From Sphingobacterium faecale (GTDB lineage Bacteria > Bacteroidota > Bacteroidia > Sphingobacteriales > Sphingobacteriaceae), in NCBI RefSeq assembly GCF_016746095.1, contig NZ_JAERTY010000011.1, positions 62,001-126,000 of the forward strand: a DNA stretch of 64,000 nucleotides, read 5' to 3'. Below the pieces are notes generated by a model that was not told where the DNA came from, made no database searches, and saw only the letters and a list, made by a program, of their open reading frames with translations. Position numbers and translations under genes: made by a program. Numbering within the stretch: position 1 is the first letter of the stretch; every line of letters begins with the position of its first letter. Below, piece by piece: positions 24,383 through 30,615 of the stretch.

Positions 24383-24405
24383 GTTAAAATTAGTGAAATT
24401 TTAAC
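24383..24405. promoter_or_regulatory. 23-base perfect palindrome
   Basis: GTTAAAATT and AATTTTAAC are perfect inverted arms separated by AGTGA. The site is upstream of the FKBP paralogue (about 180 bases) and behind the thioredoxin terminator, in a gap with no gene. It may be an operator; no T-run follows, so it is not a terminator. Confidence 0.45.
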
Positions 24406-24439
24406 AACTGTGTTGATAATGAGTTTATTCCTTCTAAAA

Positions 24440-24469
24440 AAAAGTCCGAACGTTAATGTTCGGACTTTT
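24440..24469 (-). terminator. Terminator overlapping the thioredoxin gene end
   Basis: AAAAGTCCGAAC and GTTCGGACTTTT form a perfect 12-pair stem with a 6-base loop. The minus-strand gene encodes its last codons (Lys, Ser, Glu) in the first arm and has its TAA in the loop, so the terminator is partly coding. A run of T follows on the minus strand. Confidence 0.9.
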
Positions 24470-24938
24470 CTAATGTATCTATCAGCTCATTTATCTGGGA
24501 TGGCCGCAGTACCCCTCCGTGACGGAAAAGTACCTGACAATCTTTGTCCAGCAATATCCACGTGGGATAGGCTAATCGATCAGGGCCGTTTAAGGCTACC
24601 GCCAATTCATGTGTACCTATATTGGCCCCAGTCGGTTTGTACACATAGTCTTTACCTTGAAAGCAGATGGTTTCCTTACTTTCAGCATCAAACTCGATGT
24701 AATGAAACAGATTGCCCTTTTCGAGGAACTTCTTATTTTTGCGTATCTGCTGTTTTTGCATTTGACAATACTGGCACCAATCCGTGGAGAGCAGTATCAG
24801 TACGGGCTTGGGAGCTTGGATCATTACGCTGTCAAGGGACGTAATAGGTACAGGCTTTATTTGTGACAGACAGTTGTCTGTCACAAATAAACCTATTAAA
24901 AGGAGTAAATTACGTGTATAGGATAAATATTTCTCCAT
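24453..24938 (-). CDS. Exported thioredoxin-fold protein
   Basis: About 161 residues: a signal peptide (MEKYLSYTRNLLLLIGLFVT, then DNCLSQ), then a thioredoxin fold with the redox motif WCQYC and a cis-proline-like LAYPTWILLD. It probably acts as a periplasmic thiol reductase or disulfide handler. An ATG at 24953 is also in frame and would sit next to the TonB receptor stop (TAA and ATG overlapping nearby), so translation may be coupled. It lies directly downstream of the receptor and may keep the CxxC of that receptor, or the metal it handles, in the right redox state; this is inferred from position only. Confidence 0.78.
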   Translation of the reverse strand: MEKYLSYTRNLLLLIGLFVTDNCLSQIKPVPITSLDSVMIQAPKPVLILLSTDWCQYCQMQKQQIRKNKKFLEKGNLFHYIEFDAESKETICFQGKDYVYKPTGANIGTHELAVALNGPDRLAYPTWILLDKDCQVLFRHGGVLRPSQINELIDTLEKSEH

Positions 24939-24959
24939 TAACAATGTTACCATTAACCA

Positions 24960-27200
24960 TTATCGAAACAGATTATAACGTACGCCTAGGAAGCCCCGTA
25001 TTCCTTGATTTGGACCGTAGACATAGTTCGGGTCAAAAGGAGGAAGGTTCGGATCATCTTGAATCTTTTCAAATGGATCATTCGCACGTGAAATCAAAAA
25101 TGGAATACCTTTTGTCGGTGTCCAGTTCAATAGATTTTTTACACCGCCAAATACTTCAAAACCATTCTTGAAATGTTTGGTCAACTGAATGTTCTGTATA
25201 CTGAACGCTTTTGATTTGTCCGGACGTGGGTCTATATAATTATCATGAGTCAATACCGGCAATCGCATGGGGCCGATAACGTTGCCTGTATAGTCAATGC
25301 TAAGTCCAATTGGTTTTATTTTGTAACCAATCGTCCAAGTACCCATAAACTTCTCGGTCAGCATCTGCCACTCCCTAATATCGTTCTCTTCACTGTATAC
25401 ATCCATTAGTGTACCGCCGATCATCGCCTTCAAGCCGCTATGATGTGCCCAATCCAGGTTAAGCGATATTCCTTTGGAGACAGCATGTCCGTCCAGATTG
25501 GAGTATATGATTTTTTTGACATTGGTTTCGTAATCAGGAATGATTTTATTGGTGAAGTAGGTATAGAAAGCTGACGCGTCAATGGCGAATACCGATCCGT
25601 TGTCTGCGTAAAATTTCTTAACATAGTTGATGTTTCCGTTCCAGGAAGTTTCTGGTTTCAAATCCTCTTCGAATTCGACATCACGGGCGCCGGTCAAGGC
25701 AGCGTGGTCTTCTGTAAATACGTTGGCTACACGATATCCGTTACCGATGCCTACCCGTAGTACCTGACTTTTGTCTTTCGAGTTCCATTTGTAGTTAATC
25801 CGTGGAGAAATGATGTTGCCGTGGATAGAATTGTAATCATAACGTGCTCCCAGAAGTAATTTGTGTTGTGGGTGCAAGGTAATTTCATCCTGTACGAATA
25901 GGCCTGGTAAGTGCGTATGTGAGGTCTCATCGGTAGCAGGGGTATTATCATCGTAGTAGGTGTATCTATAAGCCAGTCCAGTTAGTAAGTCATGATTTTT
26001 TAACGTTTTGTTCCAGGTTAGCTGACCGAAGAAAATACGTTGGTCTGCCATGTAGGGCGTTTCGCCATAATAACTGTTTTGGTTATGGCCATTGGCGCTC
26101 ACCGAAAGTGAGAAGTTCTCGCTACCCGGCAGGTCATAGATACCCATGAGCTCCCATCGTTTGGTATAAATACTCTCGGCATAGACTTCGTCACCACCGC
26201 GGTATTTTTTATTCCATTGCATTTCTCCACCCCAGCGATCTTCGTATACATAACGGCCTGCTATAGAGAATGTCTTATTGTCTTTACGGGCGAAGTTCCA
26301 CTTGTTAAAAATGGACAGACGGTCCTGTAGCGTGACGTCTGTGAAGTTGTCCTTGTTTTTATCGATCGGGTTGGAGTAGTTAAAGTAATTGACACCCAAT
26401 AACGATTGAGCTGATCCGATATTGAACTTTCCACCAAGGTCTAGATTATATTCCTGCCAGGTGGTCCCAAATGCTTCTAAGCTAAATAAGGGCGCATTGG
26501 ATGGTGCTTTGGTAATTACGTTGATCAATCCGCCGACAGCTTCACTACCGTATAGTGTAGAAGCAGGTCCTTTGACAATCTCGACACGTTCGATCAGTGC
26601 TTGAGGGATTCCATTCAAACCGTAAACCGTGGATAGACCGGAGACTATGGGCATACCGTCAATAAGAACCATCGTATATGGTCCTTCTAGGCCATTGATA
26701 TGGATATCGCCCGTGTTACATATACTACAGTTGATCTGTGGGCGTACACCATTGATATTTTGCAACGACTCGAAAATGGTGGGTGCAGGGTTCGAACGGA
26801 AGAACTTTGCGGAATAGACCTCTACGGGAATCGGACTTTCCAGTTTGGAAACTTCTTTGAGTGTACCCGAGACCACGACCTCATCCAAACTACGGTTGTC
26901 TTTTTCTAAAGTAAATACAGTGCCGTTCTTGTAAGTACTGTGGTCGATATTTTGTTGTAGAGAAATATAGCCGATGGCACGGATGGATAGTTTACTCTTT
27001 GCCGTTGGTATTTGTAATTCGAATTTTCCGTCAATTGCCGTTTTTGTACCGCTTTTACTGCCCTCTAGGCGTACGGTAGCGTTTTCTACGGGAGCTCCTG
27101 TGACATCGTGTACATAGCCCGTAAGTTGCTGTGCATAGCTGGGTAGGCTATGACAAAGTATAAATATAGCCGCTATCAGGCCATAATATGTTTTAGACAT
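24960..27200 (-). CDS. TonB-dependent receptor, possible metal or metal-complex uptake
   Basis: A 746-residue outer membrane receptor from the ATG at 27200: signal peptide to SYAQ, a carboxypeptidase-like beta-sandwich (GYVHDVTGAPVENATVRLEG), TonB-box-like DEVVVSG, a plug domain with DGMPIV and VKGPASTLYGSEAVGGLINV, and a 22-strand barrel ending GIRGFLGVRYNLFR. The plug carries an unusual CSIC pair (Cys158, Cys161) before TGDIHING. No SusD partner is nearby, so polysaccharide import is unlikely. With a His-rich membrane protein upstream and a thioredoxin downstream, uptake of a metal ion or complex is my inference. Confidence 0.88.
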   Translation of the reverse strand: MSKTYYGLIAAIFILCHSLPSYAQQLTGYVHDVTGAPVENATVRLEGSKSGTKTAIDGKFELQIPTAKSKLSIRAIGYISLQQNIDHSTYKNGTVFTLEKDNRSLDEVVVSGTLKEVSKLESPIPVEVYSAKFFRSNPAPTIFESLQNINGVRPQINCSICNTGDIHINGLEGPYTMVLIDGMPIVSGLSTVYGLNGIPQALIERVEIVKGPASTLYGSEAVGGLINVITKAPSNAPLFSLEAFGTTWQEYNLDLGGKFNIGSAQSLLGVNYFNYSNPIDKNKDNFTDVTLQDRLSIFNKWNFARKDNKTFSIAGRYVYEDRWGGEMQWNKKYRGGDEVYAESIYTKRWELMGIYDLPGSENFSLSVSANGHNQNSYYGETPYMADQRIFFGQLTWNKTLKNHDLLTGLAYRYTYYDDNTPATDETSHTHLPGLFVQDEITLHPQHKLLLGARYDYNSIHGNIISPRINYKWNSKDKSQVLRVGIGNGYRVANVFTEDHAALTGARDVEFEEDLKPETSWNGNINYVKKFYADNGSVFAIDASAFYTYFTNKIIPDYETNVKKIIYSNLDGHAVSKGISLNLDWAHHSGLKAMIGGTLMDVYSEENDIREWQMLTEKFMGTWTIGYKIKPIGLSIDYTGNVIGPMRLPVLTHDNYIDPRPDKSKAFSIQNIQLTKHFKNGFEVFGGVKNLLNWTPTKGIPFLISRANDPFEKIQDDPNLPPFDPNYVYGPNQGIRGFLGVRYNLFR

Positions 27201-27264
27201 AATAATATCTTGTGCTTGAAATTGGGAGCACGACAAAAACTCGATTTGTGAACTATCCCGTCAT

Positions 27265-27302
27265 CCCGCTGTGTTCCGATTTTATTCGGGAACCGAAGCG
27301 GG
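27265..27302. repeat. Nested palindrome, REP-like
   Basis: CCCGCT (27265-27270) pairs with AGCGGG (27297-27302), and inside it GTTCC pairs with GGAAC and CGA with TCG. Flanking bases TCATCCCG and GCGGGGAGTCTGC suggest one copy of a dispersed intergenic palindrome. No T-run follows. Confidence 0.6.
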
Positions 27303-27507
27303 GAGTCTGCTCAGAATATCAGAGGGTCTAAAAATTATATATTCAGACCTGTTCGACTCTACTGCATTCCACTTAGGATGACGATTATTGTCATTAGCTT
27401 TCGATGTGATTGTTTAAAAAACTCATCTCTGCAATGACGGGTTTCTAGTAAAAACAGAAATTTGCCGTATATCCTTTGGTTAGTAATTTAATAATTTGAA
27501 AAATACA

Positions 27508-27560
27508 GATGTGCGAATGCGCAAATTTGCGGATCGACATATTTGCAAATAATATTAATG
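27508..27560. repeat. ATGTGCG/AATGCGC word array with palindrome
   Basis: Near 27509 the plus strand reads in 7-base steps ATGTGCG, AATGCGC, AAATTTG, CGGATCG, ACATATT, TGCAAAT. It includes the perfect 12-base palindrome CGCAAATTTGCG at 27520-27531. It resembles the heptad spacers of the ilv operon in period but not in sequence. Confidence 0.4.
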
Positions 27561-27561
27561 A

Positions 27562-27927
27562 CTAAACAAGTGCAGGAGGACCTCGGAGGTAGGTGTCTAG
27601 ATGTTCGGTAAAATAATAGGTTGTGGAATAAAACGTGTAAGTTGTATAATTGAATTCCTGAAAAAAGGGAGCTTCGAATATATCAAATACCGTTTCAATA
27701 AATGTACCTTGGAAAACGACGTTAAGAAATTGGATTTCTGCGTCATTTTTATGGTGATGTTTGTCTTTCTTCTTGGTGAAGTTGTAAGGGTGAATGTGTG
27801 TTATGATTTCACCCTTAGAGGTCACCTCTTTGTGCATAAACACTATTCCACTGATGACAATAACAGACATCCACCCCGCTAAGAGGTAGGCAAATAGGCT
27901 GCGATATCGTGCAATAATGTGTAGCAA
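27562..27927 (-). CDS. Small His-rich single-span membrane protein
   Basis: About 121 residues, not matched to a named family. There is one hydrophobic span near 10-31 (LFAYLLAGWMSVIVISGIVF region), then a His/Lys-rich stretch (HIHPYNFTKKKDKHHHKND) that could bind metal, and an aromatic C-terminal part (NYTTYTFYSTTYYFTE). No in-frame ATG precedes the span, so the start is probably the TTG at 27927, 11 bases after the panD stop. It lies upstream of the TonB receptor, separated by 361 bases. A role in metal sensing or uptake is suggested by composition and neighbourhood only. Confidence 0.55.
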   Translation of the reverse strand: MLHIIARYRSLFAYLLAGWMSVIVISGIVFMHKEVTSKGEIITHIHPYNFTKKKDKHHHKNDAEIQFLNVVFQGTFIETVFDIFEAPFFQEFNYTTYTFYSTTYYFTEHLDTYLRGPPALV

Positions 27928-27938
27928 TCTGTTATAAA

Positions 27939-28289
27939 TTATTTGATCAGACGGTTGTGGTCATCCGGAAATACAAGTCTAGGTTGGTGTGTACGTGCCT
28001 CTTCGCGGTTCATTAGGGCGTAAGAGATGATGATTACGATATCTCCTACCTGTACGAGCCTAGCCGCTGCGCCATTAAGACATATGGTACCCGAACCACG
28101 CTCCCCTGGGATAACGTAGGTTTCTAAGCGTGCTCCATTGTTATTGTTCACAATCTGCACTTTCTCGTTTGCCAAAATATCTGCGGCCTCCATGAGGTCC
28201 CGGTCAATGGTGATGCTTCCCACATAATTCAACTCCGCCTGTGTAACACGGGCGCGGTGAATCTTCGACTTCATTACTTCAATCATCAT
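27939..28289 (-). CDS. panD: Aspartate 1-decarboxylase
   Basis: Makes beta-alanine for pantothenate and coenzyme A. The 116 residues include the self-cleavage site in NYVGSITID (Gly-Ser, with the Ser giving the pyruvoyl group), the substrate-binding RGSGTICLNGAAARL and KIHRARVTQAEL near the N-terminus. ATGs at 28289 and 28286 are both possible starts. It follows panC, the next step of the same pathway, on the same strand with a 56-base gap, so the two form a pan operon. Confidence 0.95.
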   Translation of the reverse strand: MMIEVMKSKIHRARVTQAELNYVGSITIDRDLMEAADILANEKVQIVNNNNGARLETYVIPGERGSGTICLNGAAARLVQVGDIVIIISYALMNREEARTHQPRLVFPDDHNRLIK

Positions 28290-28345
28290 AATACAAAATT
28301 AACGTTTATCTCTTTAAAAGTTTGGTATTAAATGTTATTTAATCG

Positions 28346-29203
28346 TTACATATTCAGTAGCATATTATCTATAAGCCGTACACCTTCTATCCAAGCAGCC
28401 ACGAGAACAACATATTCTTTAGTATTCTCTTTTGCGGTAGCCTGTTGAAGTGTTTGGGTTTCGCATATTGCGAAGTATTCCAATGTAACATGTGGATGGG
28501 CGATGATAATGCTCACGGCTTCTTCGTGGAGTTGTTCTATAGGCTTTTCAGCGAAGTTATTTCTGGTATGTCTGAGCGCTTGGAATAAGACCAGTGCATT
28601 TTCTTTTCCCTGTTCGGAAAGCCTACTGTTTCTGGAACTGAGGGCCAGGCCTTTTTCACTACGTACAGTTGGGCATATCTTTAGAACAACCGGAAGTTGT
28701 TTAACGTCGATCATGCGCTGTATGACCATGATTTGTTGAAAATCTTTTTGACCAAAACAAGCGATATCCGGATGTACCAGGTTGAAGAGTTTATATACGA
28801 TCTGTGTAACTCCTTGAAAATGGCCTGGCCTTTTTGCCCCCTCCCATAAACCATCTAAATCGCCAAGATCTATGTGCCAAGTCTCGTCAGAAGAAGGATA
28901 CATTTCCTCGATAGACGGGAGGAATAGGATGTCGCAGCACTCACTTTTTAACAATTGGATGTCGTTTTCTATCGGGCGGGGATATTTTTCCAGGTCCTGA
29001 GGATCGTTGAACTGTGTCGGGTTTACAAATATGCTGCACACTATGATGTCTGCTGATTTACGTGCTTCCCGGATCAACGAGAGATGTCCTTCGTGGAGGG
29101 CTCCCATTGTAGGAACCAATGCGATCTTGTTATCCGCCTCACGCAATGTGCGCAGATGCGCTTGAAGTTGACTTTTTGTGCTGTATATCTCCATAGTTAC
29201 CAT
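28346..29203 (-). CDS. panC: Pantothenate synthetase
   Basis: Joins pantoate and beta-alanine with ATP to pantothenate. The sequence has VPTMGALHEGHLSLI with the HxGH nucleotide motif, FVNPTQF, GQKDFQQ and a KMSKS-like segment in ALSSRNSRLS. ATGs at 29203 (MVTMEIYSTKSQ) and 29194 (MEIYSTKSQ) are both reasonable starts; I use the longer. panB is not in the window. It is divergent from the glycogen synthase gene across a 136-base promoter region. Confidence 0.95.
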   Translation of the reverse strand: MVTMEIYSTKSQLQAHLRTLREADNKIALVPTMGALHEGHLSLIREARKSADIIVCSIFVNPTQFNDPQDLEKYPRPIENDIQLLKSECCDILFLPSIEEMYPSSDETWHIDLGDLDGLWEGAKRPGHFQGVTQIVYKLFNLVHPDIACFGQKDFQQIMVIQRMIDVKQLPVVLKICPTVRSEKGLALSSRNSRLSEQGKENALVLFQALRHTRNNFAEKPIEQLHEEAVSIIIAHPHVTLEYFAICETQTLQQATAKENTKEYVVLVAAWIEGVRLIDNMLLNM

Positions 29204-29266
29204 GGTAAAATAGGGGGCAAAATTGCACAATATTATTGGATTTAGAAAGGTCTAATTTTTAATGAA

Positions 29267-29297
29267 TTGTAAAAATTAGATATTATTCGTATCTTTG
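29267..29297 (+). promoter_or_regulatory. Glycogen synthase promoter, Bacteroidota type
   Basis: TTG (29267-29269), a 20-base spacer and TATCTTTG (29290-29297) match the TTTG / TAnnTTTG arrangement. The leader to the ATG at 29340 is about 35-40 bases. Confidence 0.7.
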
Positions 29298-29339
29298 TAG
29301 ACCGATTTTACTGTTCAAATAAATAAAAAGCAATTGGAG

Positions 29340-30170
29340 ATGGCAAAAACGAAAATATTGTTTGTTACCCACGAGATGTCGCCTTTCCTTGAAATAAGTA
29401 AAATTTCTGAAATAACACGCCAATTACCGCAAGCTATGCAGGAGAAAGGATTCGAAATTCGGATTCTAATGCCTCGCTTTGGTAGTATTAATGAGCGCAG
29501 AAATCGTCTTCACGAGGTGATAAGGTTGTCGGGAATGAATATAGTGGTGGATAATAACGATAATCCATTAATCATTAAAGTAGCTTCTTTGCCTGCTGCG
29601 CGTATGCAGGTGTATTTCTTGGATAACGAGGAGTATTTTCAGCGAAAGAAGACATTTAGAGATGAAGGAGACAAGTTCTTTGAGGACAACAACGAACGTT
29701 CTCTGTTCTTCTGCAAAGGAGCATTGGAGACAGTCAAGAAATTGGGTTGGTCTCCGGATGTGGTGCATTGCCATGGCTGGTTTACAGCAATGATACCTTT
29801 GTACTTGAAAAAGGTATATCACGATGATCCTACATTTAAAGATGCAAAAGTCTTTTATTCTTTGTTTAATGAAGAAAAGGATTTTGCGCTAACGGATACT
29901 GTGGGTTCGAAGTACGCAGGTATGGCTGCAGAGGAGGATGTGTCTCAGGAAGACGCTGCCGTCTATGGATCTGGAAGTTATATCGATGTCTATAAAGGGG
30001 CATTGCACTACACAGATGTCGTAGTAACGGTGGGTGAAAATCTGAATAAGGATATCCTTCAGTTTGTAGAAGACCAAAAGATCCGCGTGTTTAATCCGGA
30101 TTCAGCAGAGGATTACGAAAACTTTGCGACACTGTATGAAGAGTTTGCTTCGGAAGAGGTCGAAGCTTAA
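29340..30170 (+). CDS. Glycogen/starch synthase, N-terminal GT5 domain only
   Basis: The 276 residues match the N-terminal Rossmann domain of ADP-glucose glycogen synthase: MAKTKILFVTHEMSPFLEIS, IRILMPRFGSINERRNRLHE, VVHCHGWFTAMIPLYLKK and DVVVTVGENLNKDI. The protein ends there, so the C-terminal GT-B domain with the nucleotide-sugar site is missing; full enzymes have about 480 residues. A terminator follows at once, so it is not a frameshift with a remnant downstream. Short forms of this type recur in Bacteroidota. Whether it is catalytic alone is doubtful. Confidence 0.82.
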   Translation: MAKTKILFVTHEMSPFLEISKISEITRQLPQAMQEKGFEIRILMPRFGSINERRNRLHEVIRLSGMNIVVDNNDNPLIIKVASLPAARMQVYFLDNEEYFQRKKTFRDEGDKFFEDNNERSLFFCKGALETVKKLGWSPDVVHCHGWFTAMIPLYLKKVYHDDPTFKDAKVFYSLFNEEKDFALTDTVGSKYAGMAAEEDVSQEDAAVYGSGSYIDVYKGALHYTDVVVTVGENLNKDILQFVEDQKIRVFNPDSAEDYENFATLYEEFASEEVEA

Positions 30171-30177
30171 AGTATAA

Positions 30178-30208
30178 AAAAAGAGCTGTCAGAATGACAG
30201 CTCTTTTT
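30178..30208. terminator. Bidirectional terminator between convergent genes
   Basis: AAAAAGAGCTGTCA and TGACAGCTCTTTTT form a perfect 14-pair stem with a GAA loop. T runs on both strands end the glycogen synthase gene (plus) and the DUF493 gene (minus, stop at 30209). Confidence 0.95.
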
Positions 30209-30529
30209 TTATAACATAATGACTTTTTCGAGAGATGATACCTTTTTATAGTAAGCAATCACGTCATCTGCACTATTTACAAAGGTTTCAATGGAAAGGG
30301 AATTGTATTTTCCTGTTTTTGAATCTTTGATTTGAATTTTTGTGCTAGGGTGCTCGAAAATTGTTTCTATCACCTGCTTATTTTCCGTAGTAGCGGGTAC
30401 AATAAACTTAAACGTGTACAATGTTGGAAACTGTTCTACATCGATTAACTTCTCTCTGAAGCTTGCGTAGAAGTCATTGCCATCATTTTGATTGATGTCT
30501 TGAACGTTAATGTTTCCCAAATCTTTCAT
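30209..30529 (-). CDS. DUF493 (YbeD-like) protein
   Basis: A 106-residue protein from the ATG at 30529. The DUF493 fold is recognisable in FPTLYTFKFIVPATTENK, HPSTKIQIKDSKTGKYNSLS and DVIAYYKKVSSLEKVIML. YbeD of E. coli is an ACT-like small protein whose role is not established. It is cytoplasmic, with no signal peptide. It follows the GH92 gene with an 86-base gap and shares the terminator of the facing glycogen synthase gene. Confidence 0.75.
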   Translation of the reverse strand: MKDLGNINVQDINQNDGNDFYASFREKLIDVEQFPTLYTFKFIVPATTENKQVIETIFEHPSTKIQIKDSKTGKYNSLSIETFVNSADDVIAYYKKVSSLEKVIML

Positions 30530-30615
30530 GTCTTTATTTTCCTTTCTTTCGAATGGTAATTGCAATTATTATGCCTATGTTATTTTGGCAGGTTATGGTC
30601 TGTTATGACGATTAA

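Larger units (their letters stand above)
27201..27561. other. Gap with palindromic and heptad-like repeats
   Basis: No gene is seen in this gap between the TonB receptor and the His-rich protein. It contains the hairpin at 27265-27302, a stretch near 27350-27400 reading GTTCGACTCTACTGCATTCC then GGATGACG, which looks like a decayed dispersed intergenic repeat, and the repeat words at 27508-27560. Confidence 0.55.

Noticed and set aside
29340..30208. Glycogen synthase as a pseudogene
   Set aside because: A clean stop is followed immediately by a perfect terminator, and there is no remnant of the second domain downstream.
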